Both the position numbers and the translations under genes were made by a program. From Hydra vulgaris (Eukaryota > Cnidaria > Hydrozoa > Anthoathecata > Hydridae), in assembly GCF_038396675.1 (NCBI RefSeq), contig NC_088934.1, forward strand, positions 2,748,501 to 2,812,500: a stretch of DNA of 64,000 nt, in the 5' to 3' direction. The notes beneath the pieces are model-generated. The model saw only the letters and a list, made by a program, of their open reading frames with translations, had not been told where the DNA came from and did not search any database. This document shows positions 1-10,980 of this stretch, in pieces (positions within the stretch are counted from its first letter, which is position 1; each line of letters opens with the position of its first letter).

Positions 1-658
1 TGGTAGAACCGACAACAGAAAATAATGAAAATAGTCAGGTTAACGATAACAAAGAAGTTTATGGCGAAAATGATGACTTTAATCTGGCAGGAGACAATGA
101 AGATGATAATAAATATGAGGAAGGCATCGCCAATCTTGCAAAAGAAATTTGTCTTGTATGGAAAGTGAATGATTGGGTTGCTGTTGCATATGAAAAACAA
201 TGGAATATTGGATATATTGTGGAGGTAATATTATTCAAAGTATATATTAGTTTCAAGTTTTTATTTTGTTTTACAAAACAGTGCTCTAAAATAAAAGGAA
301 TATAAATAAAATGTAAAAATAATTTCAGAATGACGTTATATAAGACTTTACAAGTTTTATTGAATGTAAGCAAAATTAAACAAATCATAAGCTCTTTATT
401 ATATTATTTTAAATGTTGCGCTAATACTTTTAGGTATCTATAACTGGGATCAGAGTTAATTGTATGATTAACGGGCAAGAGAAGAATACTTTTCGCTGGC
501 CAGTTACTACCGAGGAGATAAATAACCAAACTGATAAAATTATCTGTTTAGTAAATGCTCCTTTTCTAATCAGTGGTTGTGGCGATTATTCATTATCCGA
601 AGAAGACTATAATACAGTCATATCATTATTCTTAGAGAAACTTACTGCAGCAGAGTAG
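1..658 (+). CDS. 3' end of an unidentified gene (two exons, 5' truncated by window)
   Basis: Two exons join in phase 0: about 1-224 and 434-658. The donor is GAG|GTAATA at 225 and the acceptor TTTTAG ends at 433. The first visible exon is rich in Asn, Asp and Glu and ends in a compact stretch, KVNDWVAVAYEKQWNIGYIV. The second continues directly with VSITGIRVNC and ends at the TAG at 656-658 (last residues LTAAE). The W-V-A-V-x-Y ... W..G.I.E pattern followed by F-R-W-P resembles a small beta-rich module seen at the C-terminus of many uncharacterised animal and transposon-associated proteins. I cannot name the family. An AATAAA lies 46 nt after the stop. The start lies left of the window. Seen: open frames, splice borders, matching phase. 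Inferred: expressed gene. It could be the tail of a transposon-derived gene. Confidence 0.6.
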
Positions 659-703
659 TAATTATGTGTGATGTGGTGGATAATGTGTGTAAATGACTCT
701 ATT

Positions 704-709
704 AATAAA
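704..709 (+). terminator. Candidate polyadenylation signal
   Basis: AATAAA lies 46 nt downstream of the stop codon at 656-658, in an AT-rich trailer. In such AT-rich DNA this hexamer also occurs by chance. Confidence 0.35.
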
Positions 710-1454
710 TGAAAAACTAATTTTTAAATGGAAACACATTTAAATGTTTGATTTATGTTTTATTTAATTAGCAATATAGTTATCTTGATGTTAGATTTTT
801 GTTCAGTTTTTAATTCATGTTATATCATGCGTGTGACAAAATCACACGAATTTTTTTTATTATTATGTTAGGACCTTTTTGTATTGACAGTTGGATATGT
901 TTACATTTTTACAAAACTAAGCGCCTCTGCCGTAATGGTTCATTTTGTAAGTATACTAAAACATTTTTTTCCAATTTCAAGCCTTAATATATTAATAGGC
1001 CTTAGGTATCACATAACTTTCTTTGCATTTTTAGACTCAATACCTTTGATAATTTCAAATCCTAAAAGAAAAATTGTGTGCAACACTTCGCCGCTAGAAT
1101 TAACTCCGATTAAAAATTGACAAAAGTGATTTATTTTGTACTTTTGAACTATGATAATTAGCCAACCGCACAGTGTCACGCAACTTTTTTATATTTTTTG
1201 GAGAGAGCTTTTGGGTTACGTCTGATATTAACTACAAAAGCTATGTGCAACTTTTTGCCTTGCCAAAAAAATGGGTTCAAAGGTGGCAAAAACTAAATTT
1301 CTAAAAATTTTTAAAAAAATCTCAAAAATTTAAGCCCAGATTCCGAGTGAACGAAACATTTTTGAAAATTTTTTTTTTCCCCAACAGGTTTTCTCTATAT
1401 TCTGATCAATATATAAAAAATTCAAGCAATTTGGAGGAGGTCACTTCCACAGTT
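710..1454. other. No recognisable gene
   Basis: AT-rich sequence with homopolymer runs. The only open stretch (884-1120, plus) has no start context, domain or coding signal. Part of it (about 1150-1454) may be the 3' flank or terminal region of the mariner relic that follows, but I could not identify a terminal inverted repeat. Confidence 0.4.
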
Positions 1455-2445
1455 TCAGGAATTTGCCTGATTCTTAGAAAAAACGGCTCTTAAATCAATT
1501 TCTTGTAGTTTTAGTTTAATGCGATCAATCAAAATTTGCTCTGTTGAAGTTTGCCAATCTCCCTCGTAAACCTTCTGTGCCAAATGTCCCCCAAAATTTT
1601 CAATTGGTCGTGCTTGAGGCACATTTGGGGGATTGGATTCTTTATCAACGTAATAGACATATTGGTCCATCCAATTTAGAGAATCATCAGAATAATGAGA
1701 ACCTGCTAAATCTTGCCAAAACAAATAGTTAAAGTCTTCATGATACTTGTGAATAAATGGAAGAAGTCGTTTTTCTAAACATTCATTAATATAGATTGAT
1801 GAATTGATCGCTACAGTCTCGGAAGTGCGAAACAATGGCTCGGACATACCACGGTCAGATATGGCTATCCACATTAATAATTTTTTTGGAAATTTCTCTT
1901 TTCCTGTAAAACGAACACTTTCTGGGCATGTCTTTTTGTTGTTTGTGTAGTATCCAGAATTTCCAGGCATGTTGTCCCCTGCAAAGCAAAAGTTTTTTTT
2001 GTCATCGATGACTATAAAATGATTTTGTGTTATAGAGTTGGTTAACTAGTTTCCTGCTTCTTTTCTTTGCCTTTATTTGTTGTTCTATAGTGTATTTTGG
2101 AGTGTTTTCACGTTTTCTATATTTAATATTCATTTTTTTTAACTGACGACCAATTGTCGATTGATTTACACCGAATTTAATACCTATTTTTTTCTGACTG
2201 ACCCCTTTTCGATTGTTGACAAGTCTCGTTAATTCGGCTTTCTTTTCTCTAGTCCAGGATGTCGGACGACCAGGGTGCTTTCTATCAGAAAACGATTGAA
2301 CAGTTTCAAGTCTTTTTAGGTTATCATATTTTGTACTTTGAGCAAATCCTTCCTATTCAAAATGATTTACGATTTTTTTATTATTTACAAAAAACATTTT
2401 TAGTCGCTTTCGAAAAGATTCTCGTTCAGCTGCATTTAACCTCAT
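1455..2445 (-). pseudogene. Tc1/mariner (IS630) transposase, degraded
   Basis: Read on the minus strand, an ATG at 2445 opens a transposase N-terminus with a helix-turn-helix part (HPGRPTSWTREKKAELTRLV, then QKKIGIKFGVNQSTIGRQLK). The catalytic domain follows: first Asp in FIVIDDKKNF, second in LFWQDLAGSHYS, and Glu in VPQARPIENFGGHL. By my count 37 residues separate the second Asp and the Glu, so the layout is DD37E. An in-frame TAG interrupts the N-terminal part (after VNHFE) and a frameshift lies just before the first catalytic Asp (about 2030). The final 171 codons (1970-1455) are open. The PPNVPQARPIE and AQKVYEG words are typical of mariner-like transposases. The element is dead. I could not define its terminal repeats. 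Confidence 0.8.
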
Positions 2446-2574
2446 TTTAAATAATTGTGTTCCAAATAATAAAGTTTATATTTTATAGAACGTTTATGCC
2501 TACGCATAAAACCACAAAAACTAATTATTGTGCTCAAATAATGAAATTAGGATTTGACCGATAACTTCCGCATC

Positions 2575-3190
2575 ACCCGTTATTGCCTGGGGAAGTACTG
2601 AAAAAGTTACACCGTCTTTATCGCTGTCAGAAACGGGCAATTCGCATTGTAAACCTTATTTTAGTGAAATGAAAATTTTAAATATATTTAAACTCAAGGT
2701 TTTGAAAATTTTAAGCTTTATTTATATGTGGAAAAACAATCTATACCCCCCCAGTCTTTAAAGATCTTTTCAGTTTAAAACCCAGCAACAAATACTCTTA
2801 GAAAAAAATATTTTTTTAACAAACCTTTTAGTCAAACAAATTTTAATTAATTTTGTTTACAAAAATTTGGTAAAACAAGTTTATTCCATAGGTGCACCGC
2901 ACCTATGGAATAAACTTGTTGCCTATATTGTTTAAAGTTTTGCATATGTAAAAAATTCTATATATATTTTTTTACTTTATTGTAACGTATACTTAAAAAG
3001 GTATTTGTAAGCTAATTTGTTTCTTATTGTTTTTAAGGTTCCAATGATAAAATTTTTGTGATCTTCTTTTGGAAACCAAGTTTACATTGTTATCCCGCTT
3101 TGTATATATTTGTAAAGTACTTTTAATAGTTTATTTTATCATATTACAACTAACATTATAAACTGAAACAACAACAGTAAAAAAAATTAG
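2575..3190 (+). pseudogene. 3' end of a LINE (reverse transcriptase C-terminus and 3' UTR)
   Basis: A plus-strand frame contains the words VIAWGST, FSEMKILNIFKLKVLKILSF and APHLWNKLVAYIV. These are typical of the region after the reverse transcriptase domain in CR1/Jockey-like LINEs. The frame ends near 2936. The trailer contains AAGGTTCC...GATGATAAA...GATCTTCTTTTGGAAACC, also present at about 15785-15830 downstream of the same LINE type, so this is the conserved 3' UTR with a potential stem-loop. A-rich sequence near 3175-3190 may be the tail. The 5' part is absent (5' truncation, common for LINEs). A perfect hairpin sits inside the coding remnant. Confidence 0.65.
2874..2920. repeat. Perfect hairpin, 22-bp arms, 3-nt loop
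   Basis: Left arm 2874-2895 is the exact reverse complement of right arm 2899-2920, with loop ACC. The right arm encodes the LWNKL word of the LINE C-terminus. The corresponding place in the related LINE tail at about 15560 is only a weak quasi-palindrome. Confidence 0.95.
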
Positions 3191-3545
3191 ACAACAGAGT
3201 TACTGATATGTTTAACATTCATTTGAGTAATCCAATTAGCTGTTAGAGTATCCATATCTCCTCTTTTCAATTCCTTGTCTGGTTTGAAGTTATTTGGCAT
3301 ATACTTTCTGTCAATACAAACAGTACCACATAAATAAATCTTTTTTTAAAGCATGTAAACTTATAACCATGGCGAGCTGATGTAGTTATCAAAAAATACC
3401 TTACAACACAAATGTTTGAGTTTTCTTGACAACATGACAGCAATACTCTCATTAAGGCCATATTCTGTGCTTACATTGTGTCCTGTATAAAGATCAAACT
3501 GATAAAGGTAGCCTGTTATCTTATTATTTTTCATTTTTCAACATC
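3186..3545 (-). pseudogene. piggyBac-like transposase fragment
   Basis: On the minus strand the words GYLYQFDLYTGHN, YGLNESIAVMLSRKL and VFFDNYISSPWL are followed, after a short shift, by ICGTVCIDRKYMPNNF and FKPDKELKRGDMD. This order (GY..F.lYtG, then yGL.e.V, then D-N-f-f, then CGTvR.nRKg.P and LKRGe) is that of the catalytic region of piggyBac/PGBD transposases. A stop and at least one frameshift separate the two parts and the frame closes at about 3187. Only the second half of the catalytic domain is left. The RNKR-type C-terminal cysteine domain is missing. Confidence 0.7.
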
Positions 3546-3914
3546 TTCGCTTCCAGCAAGGCTGCAAACAATCACGATTAGAGTTGGAAGTTATTGAAAG
3601 AGAAAAGATGAAGATTGTAGAGCAAGATAACGATTGACAGACGACTTAAAAAATTGCAAATTATATTAATCAGGAAATCAAGATGAAAGAAGCGAATTCC
3701 AAAGAACTAATGTTTGAGGAAAAAATTAAACAAATAAGAGTTTTTGGAGCACTTGGAAATAGTCACAGAAAAAGGATGAGACTTAATTGATTGACGAGTA
3801 ACACGAGAATGAATTTTAGTTGATGGCACAAGAGACGCTAGCTCTTTAGAGCGGTGCCCGTTATATTATTTGTAGAAAAAAGAAAGAGAAGCAACATTAC
3901 GATGATATGATTAT
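3546..3914. other. Unassigned stretch
   Basis: A plus-strand frame rich in Glu and Lys (about 3560-3640, with words like LELEVIEREKMKIVEQDND) hints at a coiled-coil relic but is closed by stops within about 30 codons. Nothing else is recognisable. Confidence 0.3.
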
Positions 3915-5045
3915 GGTTGGAGGTTGGCTGCAAAAGTATTTCCAACTATGTTTACAATGCGTTTTTGCACCTTGTCTCAAAGAGAAAGTGCATCATTCGA
4001 AGATCCGCCTCAGATATGACAACAGTATTCCATACAAGGACAGATTTGAGATTTATAGAAATAAAGAATATAATCCAAAGTAAGAATGTGTCGAGCACGA
4101 TAAAAAGATGCAACCTTAGCAGATGCTAATGTTACAATGGATTTGATATATGGTTTCCAAGAAAGGTCGGAAGTAAGAGTTAATCCTAGAGGATGAAGAG
4201 TGGATGACTCATTGAGTACATTACCGTTCATAAATATAGGAAAATCTAAATTATTGCGATAACGATTGGCTGAAAAATTGAGTTTTATCTGAACTAAAGT
4301 TTACCAGCCACTGTGAACCCCATGCTGTAGCAGTTAGATCTTTTTTTAAGCTCAAATACCTCCTCCAAGCAATCAGAGAGTGTTGACTTCTTATCATGAC
4401 ATAAAATAAATGATAGTGTCATCAGCGAACAATGCCACCTTAGATGTGAGAATATCTGGAAGGTTGTTAATGTAACTTAAAAAGAGTATAGGGCCAAAGA
4501 TTGAACCTTGAGGAACCCCTGAAGTTACAGAATAAGAAGAAGAATGCTGACCATCACGGACAACTTTTATACTACGATTGGAAAGGAAGGATTTGATAAT
4601 CTCAAAGATGTTACCAGATTCACCGTAAGAAGAAATCCTATGGAAAAGACCAGCATGCCAAACTTTATCAAAAGCTTTAGAAATGTCAAGAGCAATGGCC
4701 TTAACCTCTCCACCTTTATCTAATGCACGATAAAACTTATTGGTTATTACTGTTAGCAAATCAGCTGTAGAACGTAAAGATCGAAATCCATATTGATGAT
4801 CAGAAAGTAAGTTATTAGATTCAAGGTGAGAGATTAAATATTTGTTAATTAAAGATTCTAAAACCTTGCTTAGGATAGGAATAAGACTAATGGGACTGTA
4901 GTTAGACGAGTCAGATTGCTTTCCAGAATTTTTGAAAATATGGATAACAGATGCCGCTATTCAGCATGCCGAAAAACAATATTCCGATAAGCACTTGTTA
5001 AATAGTTTTGAAAGTATAGACGACAGCTCTGGAGAACACTTATGC
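3915..5045 (-). pseudogene. LINE reverse transcriptase, degraded
   Basis: Minus-strand reading gives reverse transcriptase motifs in order: NYSPISLIPILSKVLE, HQYGFRSLRSTADLL, KAIALDISKAFDKVWHAGL (first catalytic Asp), SVTSGVPQGSIFGPILFL, and VALFADDTIIYF (catalytic FADD). The block 4759-4394 is open for 121 codons. Downstream (4231-3915) is the LTSDLSWKPYIKSI region typical of the thumb/connection of CR1/Jockey-like LINEs. Several stops and frame changes are present. No endonuclease domain was recognised here. Confidence 0.8.
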
Positions 5046-5876
5046 AAGACTAAACATGTATTTTGACTAAACAGGAAATCACTTTAGATACAGAAGCTGA
5101 AGTGAAATGAATGTCAAGCAATTGATCGCCCTGTTTGACATCTATATAACAACAGAAAGATCAAAACTCGATCGCGCGCATGATTTTTTAAAAGTCTAAT
5201 TAAAACTTTATAATTTTAAATTTTTTTGCAAAAAATTTATCTAGTATAAAAATTTTATTTTTCTGAGGGTACATAATTCTTTTTTGATTGAATATATGTT
5301 TTTTAAAAGTACTTACCTATATAAAAATAATGCACTTTGCACAGCATAAAAATATTAATTCACGTGAAACCGAGACCCTAAGGAATTTATTCGTCACTCT
5401 ACGGACAATTCTATTTAAATAAACTTCTAAACGATAAATAAATATTCATTACTTATAGCTTGAAGTGCTTACTTTTAGGTCCAGTACATAAAGAACTGAT
5501 AATTGAAACATGAAAAAATGGTTTTTTGATTTTTATAATTACATAAACCAATTTGCATTGCAGAAATCTCTTTCTTTCAAAGTCTCTGATTTCAAAACCA
5601 AAGAAGATCAAATAAAGGAAACTTTTTTAATAGAGGACATGAACAATAAACATGTGTGCTTATCTTTCAGCTTTTGTGATTATTGCAAAATAATGCTGCC
5701 TCTGTGCATGTTGATTGTATGAGAACATGCAACAATATCAAAGAGACTATCAAGATCAATAATTATTTCATTAGTTGCTTCTTTGAATGATTCTGCGTTT
5801 TTCAATAACTTGGATATTTTAATCCATAGTCTTTCTATTTTTTTTGCAAGTAATTTTTCCGAAATTGAAACTGGTG
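5046..5876. other. No recognisable gene
   Basis: AT-rich sequence. A 70-codon open frame at 5510-5722 (plus) starts with MKKWFFDFYNYINQF. It has a CAG that could be a splice acceptor inside it and no similarity I recognise. I do not call it a gene. Confidence 0.35.
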
Positions 5877-6115
5877 CACAGTGGGCTAGAATTCTATTTT
5901 ACAAGACAAACTAATACCTCCTTATATAAAAAAGATTTAAGGACTATTTTTGCACTGTTTAATATTTTGAGGATTGCGGTTTTAATGGTGAAATTAGTTA
6001 TAACTTTAAAATTGCTATGAATACCTAAATTGCTTAGCAACCATATTTTATTAACCATATAATAAATATAAACTGGAAAAAAGTGGAAGCTTTATCGGAT
6101 GACTCCCAAAACTAC
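5877..6115 (+). mobile_element. MITE-like relic of the RAG1-like transposon family (left end)
   Basis: Begins with CACAGTGGGCTAGAAT, matching the left end of element A (11956). An ACAAAC box follows 22 bp after the heptamer, as in A. The subterminal motif ATTGCTATGAATACC...GCTTAGCAACC (6011-6041) matches the first subterminal repeat of A. No transposase is present. The right boundary is uncertain; a degraded CCACACTG near 6110 may be the other end. Confidence 0.55.
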
Positions 6116-6170
6116 CACACTGAGTGTTTTTATACTAAAAATGTAGTAATACTATGGATTTTTTATTTTG

Positions 6171-6234
6171 TTGATAGTGACACCTGAAATAACTGGCAAC
6201 GGTTGATAGTGACACCTGAAATGACTGGCATCGG
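6171..6234. repeat. Tandem duplication, period 32 bp, two copies
   Basis: The word TTGATAGTGACACCTGAAAT starts at 6171 and again at 6203, and the rest of the unit differs at a few bases. Confidence 0.85.
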
Positions 6235-6524
6235 TTTATTTTGAATAGTTACTAGCTGTTTCTTAAACATTTATAAATTCGACTAACATTATTGTCGCAG
6301 TCTGATTAAAAATTATTTTATGCAAATTAAATACATACCCAATTACTAATTTTAGGTGTTTTTATGCAGTTCTAGGACTCTATTTTATATTTCAAAAAAA
6401 CTACTACAAAACCCTTATAAAAAAGAACCTAAAGCTTAAACCTTTTTGCGTTGGTAATACTATAAACGTTTTGGTTTAAAATTATTTTTCAAATCAAAAC
6501 TCGTGTATTCTGATTAATGTAAAT

Positions 6525-6672
6525 CAGCTTAGCTTCTTTTTCTTGACCATCTTAGCTCAAACTATCAGCTTAGTTCTTTTTAAACTTGATTCAAACTACC
6601 GGTTTGATTCTTTTTAAACTTTGCTCAAACTATCACCTAAGCTTCTTTTTCTCAACCATCTTTGCTCAAACT
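6525..6672. repeat. Imperfect tandem repeat, four units of about 35-40 bp
   Basis: Each unit has a TCAGCTTAG-like start, a TTCTTTTT core and a GCTCAAACTA-like end. Units differ by substitutions and small indels. Confidence 0.6.
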
Positions 6673-6735
6673 ACAACCTCATATAAACAGTAGTTCTTAA
6701 GATGAAAAAGATGTAACTAATGGCGTCGATCATCT

Positions 6736-8240
6736 TTTCTTTTTTTTTTTTACTTAAAGTATTAAAATTCACTTGGGGTCTGGATACTACTGTTGGATAT
6801 AAGCAGAATTATCTTTATCAATGAAAGCAGTTAGAAGAATATTCTTATTATCAATTACAAATTGAACCGATATTGGTTCATTTTGTAGCCATTTTTTGTT
6901 ATTCTCTAACGTAAAAACGTAAAAACGTAAAAATGAAATTCTTGAATTACTTAAGAGAAGATTTAGTTTTCAGTTCATTATTTTATTAGAGTGTTCCACA
7001 AGGTCCTCGGTAAACAGTTGCTGAATAATATGCTCTGGATTGAATAATTTGGATTGAAACTATTTTTTGAAAACCTGGTGGGGATATATGTGATTTATTT
7101 TTTCTAAAAGTGAATTAAATAAGATTGATACATTTTTTTTATCAAGTTTGAACTAGAAGATAAGAATATGATAAAGGTTTAGTTTATCTACATTTAGAAT
7201 ATCGAGTTCATTAAATTATGTTTGAGTGTGAGAGAAACAATTTACGTTTTAGATTATCCTTATAGACCAGCTTTGTTTACTAAGTAATTGTTTTACTTTC
7301 ATTGCGTTTTACTGCTCCAAGCAACGTTTGCATAATTTAAATAGCAATGAATTAAAGAAAAGTAGAAGTTTTTCAAACAAGATAGATTTAAAAATTGCTT
7401 GAATTTGTACAAAAAAAAAAATGTATTAATTTTAATGTGTAAAGACAATTTGTTTGATTTAAACCATTGCGATAACTTATCAAGTTATCAAGTCTTTGTC
7501 TACTGTTTGAAATAATTTACTAATATTTTTACTGGAATAAAACAAGTTGGTATCATCTGCAAACAAAATTGAATTTGAATTGTTAAAAAATTTATTTAAA
7601 TCGTTTATATAAATGAGAAATAAAAAATGGTTCTAAAATTGATCTTGGAGGAACATCACTGGTTTATAAGGTCTAAAAATGAAATAAAAAATGGATTGTA
7701 AGGTCATATAATCCATTTTTCTATCATCATATAATATGTATACGATAACTTTTGAGCTTGGATAGAAGGACTTAATGATTGACTGCTTCATAAGTCTTAC
7801 TTAGATCAATGAAAACATCTAGGGTATACTTGCCTTCATCAAACGCTTTAAATACATCATGAACAAGGTGAGTGATATCATGTTCAGTGAAATGACCACA
7901 TTTAAAATCAAACGTCTTATGATAAAGAATATTATTTACATTTAAAAAAGAAATTAGTCTATTATACATAACTTATTCTAATATTTTAGAAAAATAAAAA
8001 AGTATTGAGATTGGTCTACAATAAGCAAATCCAAAACATCTCCAGATTTTTGGAATTGAAATTGCTTTGCAATTTTTCGGTTTATTTAAAAAAACACCCT
8101 GTTTTAAAGTTAAAATAAAAATGTGTAATAGTATTTTGTTTTATTGATTTGATAAGTACTGATTACTTATATTATCAAATCCTGAACCTTTATAAGGTTT
8201 TAACAGAGTCAGCATCTAATAATTCTTTTCAGTAAGTTTG
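6736..8240 (-). pseudogene. LINE fragment with reverse transcriptase relics and poly-A tail
   Basis: Minus strand. The block 7969-7772 reads FDFKCGHFTEHDITHLVHDV and YTLDVFIDLSKTYEAVNH, which is the first catalytic motif (D in FIDLSK). FADD-like SILFADDTNLFY follows near 7565-7545, and SQWFKSNKLSLHIKI corresponds to the downstream thumb region. A run of T at about 6739-6752 is the poly-A tail of the minus-strand copy. Many stops and frame changes are present. The first motif is close in wording to the LINE at 42326-48830, so both probably belong to one family. Confidence 0.65.
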
Positions 8241-9279
8241 TAGTTTGACATTGTTGGTTGAAGTTAAGTACGAATAAAAGTGTACTTGATAAGTTGCTAC
8301 ATTTGATTATAAAAAACTAATTAAGTGTTTCAGCCACTAAGGATATATTTCAATACAAATGCTACTAATTTTAAGAATTTCAGAGAATAAATTTCTCCAT
8401 AAATTTTAATTTCTGATTACCTCCTTAAAATACATATTTTGTTTTATTTTTCGGTTCAGAATTTTAATTATAAAGATTATAATTAAGGTAATTTGTAAAA
8501 ACCTTTAACTATAAAGTTAATGCGGGAAGATTTTTTGAAGTTATTTTTGTTCAAGTTCTCAAATCAAGTAGCTTTTACCTCAAATCAAAGTACTTTTATT
8601 TATTGTCAAAATATAGAACTTGTCTTCAATTAAAAGACAAGTTTATTTTATTTGACAGTAAATTAAGATAAACTGCGCAACTTTACAGTGGGCTAAAATT
8701 TAATTTTTTTTCGCTTAATTTTTCATATAATGGATCCAAAAGCTAGCACATTCAATATGAATATGTTGAGTTATCAAAAGTTTTAAAAACTGAAATAAGA
8801 GATATCTAGGTACAAAGTAAAACTTTTGGTCAAAAGTGTAAATCAAGAAAAAATTTTGTGGGTGGGTATTCTGACCAATTTAAATATAATTACTCTTAAT
8901 ATTTTCCTTGAAATTTATATATTTATGGAAAGATCTATGGGAAGAGATTTATGGAAAAGCCTGAGACTAGTTTAAGCTTTAAAAATAAAAACTTAAATGT
9001 TGCGAAAGTAGTGAAAGCAGAAATATGAAAAAAAGTTGAAAAATAATCATGTAGTTTAACTTTAGTGCAGCTTGAAAACTAATTTACAACTGTTTACAGG
9101 ATGATCTTCGCATTTTAACTCTAAATACGCTCTAGATAAATTTAGTGAAAGTTTTTTTGAAAAAATTGCTTTTAAGTGATGCAAGGTCCTCTGCATCTGC
9201 CAAGTGGGCAAGCGTTGTCCGGAGGACGCCTCCAAATAATGCTTGCTTTATAGAGAATACAAAAGAACTGGTAATACTG
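8241..9279. other. No recognisable gene
   Basis: AT-rich. The only notable word is TACAGTGGGCTAAAATTT at 8694, a degraded copy of the RAG1-like transposon end. Confidence 0.35.
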
Positions 9280-9333
9280 AACAAATCTTATATTTGATAT
9301 GAATAGCTATTCATATCAAATATAAGATTTGTT
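9280..9333. repeat. Perfect 54-bp palindrome without a loop
   Basis: The 27 bases 9280-9306 are the exact reverse complement of 9307-9333. The centre is ATAGCTAT. Confidence 0.95.
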
Positions 9334-9479
9334 TTCGAAGCGGAAATAAATATTCTTTTGTAAAAACAAAAACCGAACGCTGTAGTTCAGTTGAATCACT
9401 ATTACGACCAGTAGTAGTGATGCAACAGAAAAAAAAAATATGTTTAAAAGATATGAGAAATTTCATCTTTTAAACAAAT

Positions 9480-10755
9480 TTTTCAGATCTGTTTTTGTTA
9501 CGGATAATGGTATTGCACATGTCTAAGATTTGTCAATACACTCAAGCTCCTTAAATAATGTAATTTTTCCATGCAGCTATGTAGTTTCATCCCTACAAAA
9601 CCTTCCATCAAAGTCTTCCAAATCACCTAATGGATACCCAGCATTACTTCTAAAATCAATTATTAATGCCATTGCTATTCCTTTTCCATACTGTTTTATT
9701 TACAACGTCAAAAAATACCATACCTTTAATCTGGAAAACTACTATTGTGTGCCAGATCTTTAAGAAAGGAAACCCATCATTAACCACAAACTATAGACCT
9801 ATTTCTATGACGAGCATTATTTGTAAACTTAAAGAGTCAATCATTGCAGAATGCATTACACATTACTTACTAATCAACAAAATTATTACCGCTCATCAAT
9901 TTGGCTTTTTAAAGCTTAGGTCCACCAGTACACAGATGTTGACAACCTTAAATGAGTGCATCACTGCTGCTTATAACAAAAAAATAGTTGATATTGTATA
10001 TATAGACTTTGAAAAAGCCTTTGATTCTGTGACTAACTCTAAATTACTGTTCAAACTGCATTGTTATGGTATCCAGTATAAAATGCTAAACTAGGTTACC
10101 ATTTTTTTAACAAATCGTTCTCAATGAGCATGCGTCGGTAACACGTATTCAAAAAAAAATTCTTGAAAAGAGCTAAATACCTCAAGGAAATGTTTTAGGA
10201 CCCATCTTATTTTTAGTTTTTATAAACGATGTAACTTCATGCATTAATGGTGATAGCAGCATAAGTTGTTTGCTGATGACAGCAAGTTATTTCAAGCAAG
10301 CGATGATGGAAACTGCATACACTTTAAAAAAAACCTCAATACCTTAAAAAATTTCGGCAACTTAATATAGCAACCAAAAAATATTTTCATCTACGCTATA
10401 GAAACAGTTCTTTAACATAAAATTCATACTCAATGAACATTGGCACACCTATTGAATCTTTAATTCAATTCAAGATATCGGTATAGTTGTATCTTCGAAT
10501 ATGAAGTTTTCTAATGAACAGTGCACAATCAGTGAACAAGCAATGAATGAACAGTTCCTACTTACTTTTAAAATCCTTCATCAGTAACAATATCAAGCCT
10601 CTGATCAGAGCCAATATAGTTTATGTTCGACCTATTATAGAATCTTGTACCTCTGTAAGGAATACTCATCTTTTAGAAGATTTACGCCGGTTAAAAATGG
10701 TTCAGAAATCTTTTACTAGAAGTGTCTGTAAAAAATGTGGCATTCCTTTTTAAAT
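9480..10755 (+). pseudogene. LINE reverse transcriptase, degraded
   Basis: Plus-strand words in order: KSPNGYPALLLKS, IFKKGNPSLTTNYRPISMTS, ITAHQFGFLKLRSTSTQML, IVDIVYIDFEKAFDSVTNSK (first catalytic Asp) and LFADDSKLFQASDDG (catalytic FADD, near 10270). The C-terminal YVRPIIESCTSV and LRRLKMVQKSFTR end at about 10753. At least four stops and three frame shifts break it. The longest open part is 9666-10094. It is a different LINE lineage from the minus-strand copies, judging by its FEKAFDSV motif. Confidence 0.8.
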
Positions 10756-10892
10756 CAAATTTAAAAAAGTATAATGTTCATGACCATTGTACACTATTTT
10801 AACTAGTTTTTTTTTTCATAAGAGTTATTTTGATATTACCTGTATCATCTTTTTGTATTTTTTATTTTTAAATGTAAATAAATTAGAAAGTA

Positions 10893-10980
10893 AATAACGT
10901 TATGAGCGTGTAAAAATAACGTCATGAGCATGTAAAATTAACGTTATGAACGTGTAAAAATAACGTAATGAGCGTGTAAA
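10893..10980. repeat. Tandem repeat, four units of 22 bp
   Basis: The unit AATAACGTTATGAGCGTGTA(AA) is repeated four times with one to three substitutions per copy. Confidence 0.9.

Noticed and set aside
1169-1175. Isolated CACAGTG heptamer as another RAG1-like transposon end
   Set aside because: It is followed by TCACGCAAC instead of GGGC, has no ACAAAA box at 12-24 bp and no partner.
5510-5722. 70-residue plus-strand gene
   Set aside because: No supporting homology, splice structure or composition difference.
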